37,311 bases of DNA, taken from JAXDJH01 sp034663635. GTDB lineage: Bacteria; Actinomycetota; CADDZG01; WHSQ01. Under the pieces are notes generated by a model. That model was not told the DNA's origin and did no database searches. It was given only the letters and a program-made list of their open reading frames with translations. The stretch lies in assembly GCA_034663635.1 (NCBI GenBank), contig JAXDJH010000030.1, positions 1-37,311 on the forward strand. The letters are read 5' to 3'. The position numbers and the translations under genes are program-made. The first letter of the stretch is position 1. The number at the start of each line of letters is the position of its first letter. Of this stretch, positions 17,338 through 25,880 are shown piece after piece.

Positions 17338-18423
17338 TTGCGAGTCCTCATCGTGGACGATGACGACGACATCCGCGCCGACGTCGTTAAGGACATCTCG
17401 CGCAAAACCAACTACGAGATCGTTGGTGAGGCCGCGACCGCCGAACAGGCGATCGATCTCGTTGCCACCGAAGCTCCGGATCTGGTCTTGATCGATGCCG
17501 AGATGATCGAGCACGACGCGGTTCACACGACCGCCACGATCCGACGGATGTTCCCCGGCGTTCAGGTGATGGGACTTGGAGAGGCCGCTCGGGCTTCAGA
17601 GATGATCGAAGCCGGCGCGTGCGGATTCCTGCTTCGCGGTTCGAGCTACCACCTTCTCCTGAACCTCGAGATGGAGAACAAAGTCAATCAAGAACGGCTC
17701 GAGGGTCTAGTTCGTAACCGCTCATCGGAATTGTGGAATCTCCTGGGCAAACTGGAGAAGGCCGAGGATGCGGTCGAGAGGTCGCGCGAGGAAACGATCG
17801 TGCGTCTGGCCTACGTTGCCGAGCTCCATGATGATGAGACGCCTCAACACATAGAGAGGATGAGCCGGTACGCCGCGCTTCTGGCCGACAGGATCGGTCT
17901 CGAACCGAAACGGTGCGAAGAGATACGTGTTGGAAGCATGCTCCACGACATCGGCAAGATCGGCGTTCCGGATGACGTGGTCATGAAACCCGGCAAGTTC
18001 ACTGAGGCCGAGTTCGAAGAGATGAAGCACCACTGCGAAGTCGGCCACCGGATCTTGAGTGGATCGGGTGGCGAGCCACTAGAGACAGCGGCCCTGATCG
18101 CGCTGACTCATCACGAGCGGTTCGATGGAACCGGGTACCCACGCGGCCTCAAAGGTGACGAGATCCCGATCGAGGGACGCATCGCTGCGATCGCCGATGT
18201 TTTCGACTCGCTCACCACGGATCGCATCTGGCGCAAGGCCTATCCGTTCACCGCTGTCCTCGACATGATGAAAGCCAAGAGGGGAACGCACTTCGACCCC
18301 GATCTCCTGGACGTGTTCATGAGGTCGATGGGCATGGTTCTTAGCATCAAGGAACGCTTCCTAGAGGGATCCATGCCCGGCTCGGATGCCGAGCCGGCGA
18401 GTCCCGTTAGTGCAGGCGTTTGA
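17338..18423 (+). CDS. Receiver-like/HD-GYP cyclic di-GMP phosphodiesterase
   Basis: 361 aa with a TTG start set by AAGGAGG eight bases upstream. The N-terminal domain (1-120) is receiver-like with I-V-D-D-D-D-D and a phosphoacceptor in LVLIDAEM, but the Thr/Ser position is Gly (V-M-G-L-G) and the conserved Lys is Arg (G-F-L-L-R-G), so it may be a degenerate receiver. A helical linker follows. The HD-GYP domain (about 155-345) is complete: H-I-E-R-M-S-R-Y, GSMLHDIGKIGVPD, H-C-E-V-G-H, L-T-H-H-E-R-F-D-G-T-G-Y-P, and I-A-D-V-F-D-S-L. Such enzymes hydrolyse c-di-GMP to pGpG or GMP. Its mRNA carries a c-di-GMP riboswitch, which implies feedback on the second messenger. The last 17 bp overlap the 3' end of the convergent gene. 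Confidence 0.94.
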   Translation: MRVLIVDDDDDIRADVVKDISRKTNYEIVGEAATAEQAIDLVATEAPDLVLIDAEMIEHDAVHTTATIRRMFPGVQVMGLGEAARASEMIEAGACGFLLRGSSYHLLLNLEMENKVNQERLEGLVRNRSSELWNLLGKLEKAEDAVERSREETIVRLAYVAELHDDETPQHIERMSRYAALLADRIGLEPKRCEEIRVGSMLHDIGKIGVPDDVVMKPGKFTEAEFEEMKHHCEVGHRILSGSGGEPLETAALIALTHHERFDGTGYPRGLKGDEIPIEGRIAAIADVFDSLTTDRIWRKAYPFTAVLDMMKAKRGTHFDPDLLDVFMRSMGMVLSIKERFLEGSMPGSDAEPASPVSAGV

Positions 18424-21175
18424 TCGTCGATAAGTTCCCTGGTGAGCGCGAGCGCCAGCGCAGTCTGAAGTCACCCGCGCAATCCGCGACGAGACCCCCG
18501 AAGCGCGATCGGCCGTCGGTCTTCGTCTTGTCGATGGTCCGGAATCTCCGACCCTTCTTTCTCTGAAGATCCACTCGGGTCCCGGGGTATCTCGGAGCGA
18601 CACGGCCCTTTATCTCGGCTCCGCAACTCGACGCGCTGAGGCTGATCTTCGCGTGCACGCCCACCTTGGCGGCGGAGGACGCATCCCCTTCGCAGTCCGC
18701 GGCCCCCGTTGGCAACGCGGAATACTCGGCCGAATATTTCGAGCGAGATTCGAAGTGCCAAGTTCCGTCTTGCTGCGTTAAGACGGTGGCAATCGTTTCG
18801 GCTTCGGACTGACCCGCGACCGTCCTGCGGATATCGACGAGGTAGCTATCGCCACAATCCCCGGTGGCGGTGACCCTGCCGCTCAGCCCGAATAAGCGCT
18901 TGTAGTGAACACGTCGAGGCTTCGCCTTGATCGACGAGGTGACGACCTTCGATCCCGGTTGACCAGGTGTAGGGCTCGGCTTGGGTGTCGCGCTCGGAGA
19001 AGCTGTCGGCGAAGAGGTGGGAGTCGGAGAGGTCGATGCAGTGGGCGATGCGCTTGCGGACGGAGATGGGCTCGGCGAACCGCCGGGCGTCGGCGTCGGA
19101 GACGGGCTGGGAGAAGGCTTCGGGGCAGGGGTTAGGTCGGGCCAGACGTCCAGATAAGTCTGCTTCGAAGCGATCGACATGCCACGCGTTGTCTGATCGG
19201 TCGCCGCTTGAGTCCGGCCGTCGAAGTCGATGAAGCTCCCTCGGGCGGCGATGTCGTACGGGCCTTTGAAGGACGCCAGTGCATAGGTCTTGAAGCCGTT
19301 GGAAGTCGAAACGACCACGCCGACCGCGTGCTTCGTCGGCTCGACGACGCCGTCGGGATCGAACGGCGCTACATATGGCCGACGAGAGACGGTGCCATCG
19401 GCGAACAGATACCTGCCGCGGAGGACGTCGTTGTTGCTTGCTCCTCCGACTTCTTGGATCAGATCTACAAGGTGCGTGGCGATGATGTTCCCGGCGGCAG
19501 GCCCCAGCGACTCAGTTTCGAGGGCGTGCTGGTGTCCTTTCGCATCCTTGCCGTCGTCCTCGCTGAGCGAGCATTCGTCATCGGGTCTCGAATAGGTCGG
19601 GCTGAAGGAGTGCCACCCCCAGGCCGGGATGTTGTATCCGACCATGTCATCTGCCAGCCCGATGTCCCAGCGATATTGCGCGTTCGAGAAGTAAACGGGC
19701 ACCGGCGGGTTCGCGCGCGACCCGCAACTCTCGTCCTGACCCCAGTGGCTGCCGCGGATGAGCGCTGGGAACGACTCGCCCGGGTTTGCGATCAGCTCCA
19801 GCGTCCCGATGCGCGCTACACCGACCGAGGAACTGATCCAGGGACGGTCGCCTCCCATCGCAAGCTCGTCGGGGTCTGCGGGCGGATCGGAGAACTCCTT
19901 GTGGGGGAAGAGATGCGCGGCGAAGGCCGCAGTGAAGAGATTGTTTTGAACCGGCAGCCGGATCGCGGTGTCGTGTTGTCCTTTTACGGGTCCGAACGCA
20001 AGAGCGGCCCCCGGGTTGGTCCCCGACAAAGCCTGATTCGTTACGTCGGCGAGCTCTTCGGCGATCGCTATCGACCGCTCCAGGGAGCCCTCGGGCGGGC
20101 TACCCCTGCCCGGGACCTGGGGAGTCTCGACCGACCCGTTGGCGCCCTGCATATATATAGCCACACCGCCCTGTGCGCCCTCGATCAGCGGCCAAAAGAA
20201 ACCAGGCCAATCGGCGCTGATCATGTTCTGGAATTGATCCGAGTGTCCGAGGTTCTGGACATGAGCGTCATATCCAACGAGCGTGAAGATGGTCGCCTCG
20301 CTCGTCGAGTCTTTCGCCTGCATGATGTGAACCTTCGGGTTCCACGTGTCGATACGGCCTGCTTGTTGGGGTGATGGCACCGCGTCGGAACCGTCCTTGC
20401 GGTTACTCGTGGGCCACTGCTTGAAGTTAGGGACGATCCCAGGGGCGGTCGTCTCGACGATCCTGATGTTCGCTGTGTGAGCCCCGGCGATAGCTCGATC
20501 GACCGACTCGGCGATCCGGTCGGCCAAGAAAGTCATGTAGTAATCGTTGACGCCACTCGACGCGCCGGCGGGAACATCGCTTGGCACTTCCTCTCGGGAT
20601 GGTCCCCATAACCCGACCGTGTCAGGGGACGATTCGTTGTGATCGGCTGAGACGAAAAGCTCGACCTCCGGATGAGCCTGCGCTACCAGGTCTCTCGCCA
20701 CGTTCACATCAGTGTCGAATAGCCCTAGGGCGTCAACCGACGCGATCGCGACGGTCTTGGTGCCGTCCGAGATCGTGCTCGTGCGGACGAAGATGTCATC
20801 AAGGGCTGAGTCGGCGTGATGGTTCACGCCTCCGACGACCCAGATGCCGTCGTAACGACCGTTCAGGTTCGAGTCGCAGTAGGACTCTCCGAAGTCGTAT
20901 TCCCCCGAATCATCCTCATCTCTGTACGGCTCGTCGAATTGCCAGATCGTCGGTCCGTCCCAGAGCTGGGAGGGACACGGGCCGGGCAACCCCATCGGTC
21001 CTGTGGTGCCAACTTGAGGGTGCGTCGCGTCGATCTTGGGCGGAGTCGTAACGACCGCAGCGGCGCCGGCGATGTAGCCGTCGGCTGCTCCCGCGACGGG
21101 GAGTGGAAGAGAAACGAACAGTCCGCACAGCACTGTGAGTACCGAAGTAACCGCCACGATCGTCCGCGCTCTCAT
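18407..21175 (-). CDS. Secreted neutral ceramidase-like hydrolase with Pro/Ser/Thr linker and C-terminal beta domain
   Basis: 922 aa. A Sec signal peptide is clear (MRARTIVAVTSVL, hydrophobic core, cleavage near A-G-A-A). Residues about 35-655 resemble the N-terminal domain of neutral/alkaline non-lysosomal ceramidases: a G-V-N-H-H-A-D segment where the first zinc His is expected, I-A-S-V-D-A-L-G, S-A-D-H-N-E-S-S-P-D and A-N-P-G-E. An inserted Asp-rich stretch (D-E-D-D-S-G-E-Y-D, then C-D-S-N-L-N-G-R-Y-D) looks like a calcium-binding loop. A roughly 58-residue P/S/T linker then leads to a C-terminal, Cys-containing, basic beta-sandwich-like region. A real ceramide substrate is unproven; related proteins are often only called ceramidase-like. 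The linker suits O-glycosylation or wall spanning. Confidence 0.75.
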   Translation of the reverse strand: MRARTIVAVTSVLTVLCGLFVSLPLPVAGAADGYIAGAAAVVTTPPKIDATHPQVGTTGPMGLPGPCPSQLWDGPTIWQFDEPYRDEDDSGEYDFGESYCDSNLNGRYDGIWVVGGVNHHADSALDDIFVRTSTISDGTKTVAIASVDALGLFDTDVNVARDLVAQAHPEVELFVSADHNESSPDTVGLWGPSREEVPSDVPAGASSGVNDYYMTFLADRIAESVDRAIAGAHTANIRIVETTAPGIVPNFKQWPTSNRKDGSDAVPSPQQAGRIDTWNPKVHIMQAKDSTSEATIFTLVGYDAHVQNLGHSDQFQNMISADWPGFFWPLIEGAQGGVAIYMQGANGSVETPQVPGRGSPPEGSLERSIAIAEELADVTNQALSGTNPGAALAFGPVKGQHDTAIRLPVQNNLFTAAFAAHLFPHKEFSDPPADPDELAMGGDRPWISSSVGVARIGTLELIANPGESFPALIRGSHWGQDESCGSRANPPVPVYFSNAQYRWDIGLADDMVGYNIPAWGWHSFSPTYSRPDDECSLSEDDGKDAKGHQHALETESLGPAAGNIIATHLVDLIQEVGGASNNDVLRGRYLFADGTVSRRPYVAPFDPDGVVEPTKHAVGVVVSTSNGFKTYALASFKGPYDIAARGSFIDFDGRTQAATDQTTRGMSIASKQTYLDVWPDLTPAPKPSPSPSPTPTPGGSPSPSPSASASPTASTSPTPTSSPTASPSATPKPSPTPGQPGSKVVTSSIKAKPRRVHYKRLFGLSGRVTATGDCGDSYLVDIRRTVAGQSEAETIATVLTQQDGTWHFESRSKYSAEYSALPTGAADCEGDASSAAKVGVHAKISLSASSCGAEIKGRVAPRYPGTRVDLQRKKGRRFRTIDKTKTDGRSRFGGLVADCAGDFRLRWRSRSPGNLSTIKRLH
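18956..19128 (-). repeat. Low-complexity Pro/Ser/Thr linker coding region
   Basis: Encodes about 58 residues made almost only of Pro, Ser, Thr and Ala (for example SPSPSPTPTPGG) between the catalytic and C-terminal domains of the ceramidase-like protein. Codons vary between units, so selection for composition is likelier than recent slippage. Confidence 0.85.
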
Positions 21176-21222
21176 CTGACCCCCCTCGCGGGCGAGCCTA
21201 CGTCGTTTCAGGACCGAACCGG

Positions 21223-22827
21223 ATGCTCCACGTTCTCAACCGAGTCGACGCCGCTCCACGACTCTTAGAGGTTGTGAGCCAGATGCACTGGACCGGACGG
21301 TCAAGGGAGCATTCACTATGGTGCCCGACCGTGGAACCCACCCGGTCGGCCGACCTAGAAGACGGCGTTCAGCTCGTTTCCTTGGGCGGGAAAAGGAGCT
21401 CTCAGCAGATCGGCAAGGCGGTCTTTGCCGATGCCGTCTCGTCTATCGACGAAGGTCTTGCAAGGCGGATCTTGGCCGTGGGCGACTGGCGAAAGAAATA
21501 TCTGGGCCCCGTACGCGACGTAGTCGTTGCAGGAGCCCTATCCGCGAAGAACGCATTGACGATCGCGTCCGAGGGGCTCACGTCGATGCGATCACATCTC
21601 TCCTTCGTACGTGCCGGCGAGGAGGTCCCGCTGTCTCGGGCGACGGAACTCCCTCCACGCGTCGAGCTGCATACCGGTGAGATCGTCGGACAGGAGAGTC
21701 GCGAAGCGGAGCTGACGATCCCGTTCCGTGGCACCCGGCTCAGCGGCGATCGACTAAAAACGCAGTTGAGCGAATGGGTGACGAGCGGAACGCTCGAGCC
21801 CACCGCTGAGGCAGCGATAGTCGAGCTACTGACCCAGCCCGATTGGCTCGACCTTTCCGACCAGTCTTTCGTTCTGATGGGGGCCGCGTCGCAGATGGGC
21901 CCACTCGAACAACTCCTTTCTTGGGGAGCGAACGTCGCAGCGGTGGATCTTCCGGTGCCGGCGATCTGGGATCGCATCGCCGATCTGGCTCGAAAGGGAT
22001 CCGGACGACTCACGTTCCCTACGCGCGCGTCTGACGGCTCGACTCCCGAGGCACAGCAAGCTCAGGCAGGAGTGGACCTTCTCATCGAGCTTCCGGAGGT
22101 CGCGTCGTGGCTCCGCTCGGTTGAGAGCCCCTTCGTGATCGGCAACTACGTGTATGCGGATGGTGCAGCGTTCCTGCGCATCGCTGGCGCGGTCGACGCC
22201 TTGGTCGACGAGTCGTTGCGCCGTGGACAAGTGAGCGCTACCGCGTACCTCGCGACACCGACCGATGCTTTTGCCGTACCTAACGCGCTCGCCGACCAAG
22301 TCCGTTCCCGAATGGGTCCAAAGGGCAAGGCGCTCAAGTTCGCAAGCGGGGGGAAGCTCTATCAGTCGAACTACCGAGAAACGATTGCAGGTGAGGAAGG
22401 TGCTTGGGCGATCAGCGACTGCTTGGTGCCTATACAGGGCCCAAATTACGCGTTGGCCAAATCTGTCCAGAGGTGGCGGGCGATCATGACGCGCGAGGAC
22501 GGAACCATCTCGTCGGCGAACGTAGCTCCCGCGACCAACACAACGTCGGTGACGAAGAACCGCATGCTCGCGGCCGCTTACTCGCAGGCCCATCGTTTCG
22601 GCATCGAGATCTTCGAACCTGAGACGAGCAGAGCCTTGATGGCCGCGCTCCTGGTCCACGATCTGCGCAGCGGCACATCGTCGGCGAAGCCCGATGCGCC
22701 GGTCGGCCATCCGTTCGATCTATTCGTGGACAAGGCGGTCCATGGCGGGATCTGGCGTTCGACGTATGAGCCGAGGTCCGTGCTGCCTATGGCCCTTCTC
22801 CGAGGGATGCTGTCGAAACAGGCCTAG
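21223..22827 (+). CDS. Conserved-looking protein of unknown function, 534 aa
   Basis: The frame is complete with good coding character. No signal peptide or membrane segment is evident. One segment, V-L-M-G-A-A-S-Q-M-G followed by L-L-S-W-G-A-N-V-A-A-V-D-L-P (about residues 222-248), looks like a Rossmann-type nucleotide-binding beta-alpha-beta turn ending in an acidic residue. Later parts contain A-Y-L-A-T-P-T-D-A-F and an H-G-G-I-W-R-S-T-Y-E-P segment. I could not assign a family; an NAD(P)-dependent or SAM-dependent enzyme is possible from the Rossmann-like stretch alone. The start could also be the ATG at 21283. It is divergent from the ceramidase-like gene with a 47-bp gap. Confidence 0.75.
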   Translation: MLHVLNRVDAAPRLLEVVSQMHWTGRSREHSLWCPTVEPTRSADLEDGVQLVSLGGKRSSQQIGKAVFADAVSSIDEGLARRILAVGDWRKKYLGPVRDVVVAGALSAKNALTIASEGLTSMRSHLSFVRAGEEVPLSRATELPPRVELHTGEIVGQESREAELTIPFRGTRLSGDRLKTQLSEWVTSGTLEPTAEAAIVELLTQPDWLDLSDQSFVLMGAASQMGPLEQLLSWGANVAAVDLPVPAIWDRIADLARKGSGRLTFPTRASDGSTPEAQQAQAGVDLLIELPEVASWLRSVESPFVIGNYVYADGAAFLRIAGAVDALVDESLRRGQVSATAYLATPTDAFAVPNALADQVRSRMGPKGKALKFASGGKLYQSNYRETIAGEEGAWAISDCLVPIQGPNYALAKSVQRWRAIMTREDGTISSANVAPATNTTSVTKNRMLAAAYSQAHRFGIEIFEPETSRALMAALLVHDLRSGTSSAKPDAPVGHPFDLFVDKAVHGGIWRSTYEPRSVLPMALLRGMLSKQA

Positions 22828-22985
22828 ACGTAGTCACCCGTCCATTTGGATCCGGGGCAATTCGGACGTCCGGATGGGGGCAAATCTCATCACACCGGGA
22901 GCATTAGCAACTGCTGCTTCATGTCGAAGCTATAGGTATGACCTGAACCTTTAATCGACTGCGGACGACTCCGGCTTGGGCCATC

Positions 22986-25790
22986 GTGCTCGTTGTCGGA
23001 TTCGTACTCGGAGTTGCGTACTTCAGCGTTCAAGGAAAGCTCGGCCACGCCGTTGTCTATTCCGTGACGGGGTTCGCTGGCGCGACTGTCATCCTCGTCC
23101 GAGCCCGAAGGATGGAGACAGGCCGCCTTCCCTGGGTGCTCGTGGGCGCCATGCAGCTGCTCTGGGCACTTGGAGATGCGATCTGGGCCGGGTACGAGGT
23201 GGTGCTTCACAGGCCGGCCCCGTATCCGTCGATCGCGGACGCCTTTTTCCTAAGCTCCTACGTACTCGCGATGGCGGGGTTCATTCTCTACGCTCGGAAT
23301 CGAGCGGGGAAGCACGCGTCTGTGGTTCTCAGAGACGCAATGATGATCGCGTTGCTCGTCGGGATGTCCGCGTGGCAGCTGGTCGTGCAGCCCTACATGG
23401 AGGCAGCGGGGCTTCTGATCGGCTCCGCCGACATAGTGGCCCTTAGCTATCCGGTAATGGACGTTGCGTTGCTCGCGGTGTCGGCGGCGCTTTTCGTCGG
23501 CCCCGGCGCAAAGGCGACGGCGAACCGGTTCCTGCTGGTGGGGGTCATGGCCGTTCTCCTGGGAGATGGGTTGTACAGCTTCGGCCTACTTAATGGCACT
23601 TACCAAGTGGGCATCTGGTACGACGCAACGTGGATCCTCGGTTACACGCTCTTCGCAGCGGCAGCCAGTCATCCCTCCGCGAGCATCGGCGAAGAGGCTG
23701 AGTCGGTCGCGTCGGTAGCTCGCCCAATCCGATTCTTATTCGGCATCGGCGTTAGCACGATCGGCATCCTGACCGTCGAGCATCTCCTTGGGCACGACAT
23801 CTCCCCGATTCTCTTGTTGATCGGCGGCGGCGGTTCGTTCTTGCTTGCGGTCTCCCGGGTGGCCACCCTTCACCGGCAGAGCCAGGTTCAGATCGAGGCG
23901 CTGGTCGAGAGTGAGGCGAGGTACCACAGCATTCTCGATCATGCCTCGGATGCCATCTTCATCGTTGAGGACGGCCGCTACGTGGACGTCAACGTCAGTG
24001 CCTGTGAGCTGACCGGCTACACGCGGGAGGAGATCCTCGCCACACCTTTGGGTTCACTGTCACCTAATGACGAGAGGGCTCTTCTTACAAAAGGGATCGA
24101 CCTTGCCCGAGATGGGCAGAAAGTGGTGCAGGAGAGGCATCTGATCCACAGGAATGGATCGTTGGTGCTCGTAGAAGCTAGCGTTCGGGAGCTGCCGGGC
24201 GGTCGTTTGCAATCGATAGTTCGAGATATCAGCGCCCGGCGAACCGCTGAGAATGCCCTTCGCCGCAGTGAGGAGTTGCTTCGGAAGGTATTCGATTCCG
24301 GAGTGTCCGGGATTTCCATCGGGACGGCCGACTGGCGCCTCCTACGTGTGAATCAAACGTTCGCGACGATGCTGGGTTATGAGCCGCACGAGCTGGAGGG
24401 GATGCACCTCGGAGACCTGACGCATCCCGACGAGCATGACATCAGCCGCAAGAACGTTCAGCAACTGATCGACGGGATCACCGACGAGATCAAGTTCGAG
24501 AAGCGTTACTTGCACCGCGATGGTCGGGCGATCTGGGCACGAGTGTCGCTCGTGGTTGTTCGCAGTGAGGTGGGAGAGGACCTTGTTGTGGCTCATGTAG
24601 TTGACATCTCTAAATCCAAGCAACTCGAAGAGAGTCTCCGACAAGCTCAGATGATGGAGGCAGTTGGACAGCTTGCCGGGGGCGTTGCCCACGACTTCAA
24701 CAATCTTCTTTCCGTGATTCAGAACTTCACGCGTTTCGTCTACGAAGATCTGGCGCCAACCGATCCAAACCGAAAGGATCTGGAGGAGGTTCTGAAAGCT
24801 AGTGACAGAGGCGCCGGACTTGTCCGGCAGCTGCTGACGATGGGGCAGAGGGAACGAACCGCAGCACTGGTTTTCGATGTCAACGAGCTGTTGAATGACA
24901 TGTCCGTCTTACTTAAACGAACAGTGCCGGCAAGCATCTCGCTCACGGTTCTTCCCGGCGAGGGTAAGCCACATGTTGATATGGACCGCAGCCAATTGGA
25001 GCAGATCCTTCTCAATCTGACGGTTAACGCGCGCGATGCAATGCCGAGTGGCGGTGCGCTCGATTTCCGCACCGAGGTTGTGGAGCTCTCTTCACATGAA
25101 GCTCGCTTGGCGCAAGTCGAACCGGGTGAGTACGTGAAGCTCCGTACGAGCGACACGGGCATAGGGATGTCGCCCGACGTGCGCAGGCGGATCTTCGAAC
25201 CGTTCTTCACTACGAAGTCTCGAGGCTCAGGGACTGGGCTTGGTCTAGCGACCGTGTATGGAATCGTGCTCGGAGCCAAAGGTGGGATCACGGTCGAATC
25301 CGAGGTGGGCCGCGGAACGACGTTCGATATCTATCTGCCTTCAGTCGGCCCAAGCCTTCACGAAGCGATCCAGCCCCAAACCACGATCAGATTGGAGGGG
25401 GAGGGGAACTGCATCCTCGTTGTTGACGATGAGGATGCAGTACGCAGCATCGTCGAACGGATCCTGCAAAGGAGCGGCTACCGTGTTCTTACCGCTGCCA
25501 ATCTGACTGAGGGTTTGGGGATCGCGGAACGCACCGACCTGTCGATCCGTGCGGTGGTCACCGATGTCGTCATGCCCGGCGGATCCGGACTGGAGCTGGT
25601 CGAGCAACTCAGGATCCAACACCCTGGCTTGCCCGCCCTGTTCATGTCCGGGTACTCGGGAGAAGTGGTCACGGCGCACGGGCTGAGCGGGGAAAGCAGC
25701 TACGTGGGAAAACCGTTCAAGCCCGATGAGATCCTGAGTGCGCTGGCCGCCGTGATCGGGCACGAGCATTCCCTTGTCAGGTCCCCGTAG
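22986..25790 (+). CDS. Membrane hybrid histidine kinase (multi-TM-PAS-PAS-HisKA-HATPase-REC)
   Basis: 934 aa from the GTG at 22986. The start is doubtful: the open frame extends to 22947 and the first helix seems to begin before the GTG, but no ATG, GTG or TTG exists upstream. The N-terminal 290 residues hold about eight membrane segments forming an unassigned sensor module. PAS1 (about 310-425; YHSILDHASDAIFIV, ending in VRDISARR) and PAS2 (about 430-550; ending in HVVDISKSK) follow. HisKA has V-A-H-D-F-N-N with phospho-His 569. The HATPase has LNLTVNARDAMP, DTGIGM and GTGLGLATV. A C-terminal receiver has the acceptor in VVTDVVMPGGSG and Lys in V-G-K-P-F. The next gene encodes a similar kinase. 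Confidence 0.9.
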   Translation: MLVVGFVLGVAYFSVQGKLGHAVVYSVTGFAGATVILVRARRMETGRLPWVLVGAMQLLWALGDAIWAGYEVVLHRPAPYPSIADAFFLSSYVLAMAGFILYARNRAGKHASVVLRDAMMIALLVGMSAWQLVVQPYMEAAGLLIGSADIVALSYPVMDVALLAVSAALFVGPGAKATANRFLLVGVMAVLLGDGLYSFGLLNGTYQVGIWYDATWILGYTLFAAAASHPSASIGEEAESVASVARPIRFLFGIGVSTIGILTVEHLLGHDISPILLLIGGGGSFLLAVSRVATLHRQSQVQIEALVESEARYHSILDHASDAIFIVEDGRYVDVNVSACELTGYTREEILATPLGSLSPNDERALLTKGIDLARDGQKVVQERHLIHRNGSLVLVEASVRELPGGRLQSIVRDISARRTAENALRRSEELLRKVFDSGVSGISIGTADWRLLRVNQTFATMLGYEPHELEGMHLGDLTHPDEHDISRKNVQQLIDGITDEIKFEKRYLHRDGRAIWARVSLVVVRSEVGEDLVVAHVVDISKSKQLEESLRQAQMMEAVGQLAGGVAHDFNNLLSVIQNFTRFVYEDLAPTDPNRKDLEEVLKASDRGAGLVRQLLTMGQRERTAALVFDVNELLNDMSVLLKRTVPASISLTVLPGEGKPHVDMDRSQLEQILLNLTVNARDAMPSGGALDFRTEVVELSSHEARLAQVEPGEYVKLRTSDTGIGMSPDVRRRIFEPFFTTKSRGSGTGLGLATVYGIVLGAKGGITVESEVGRGTTFDIYLPSVGPSLHEAIQPQTTIRLEGEGNCILVVDDEDAVRSIVERILQRSGYRVLTAANLTEGLGIAERTDLSIRAVVTDVVMPGGSGLELVEQLRIQHPGLPALFMSGYSGEVVTAHGLSGESSYVGKPFKPDEILSALAAVIGHEHSLVRSP

Positions 25791-25880
25791 ATCACGCCTT
25801 CGGCCCAGGGCCGGGGATCGCACGGTGCTAGGTTGGTAAAGGTTTCAAGTGCTGAAGATGCTCAAGGAGCGGGCGATCCA

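Noticed and set aside
19208..20374. A 388-codon plus-strand frame opposite the ceramidase-like gene
   Set aside because: It is antisense to a gene with a signal peptide and recognisable domain; no ribosome site and low-quality composition.
22840..22880. ATCCGG/CCGGAT inverted repeat after the 534-aa protein gene, considered as terminator
   Set aside because: The stem is only six pairs around a 14-base loop and no T tract follows.
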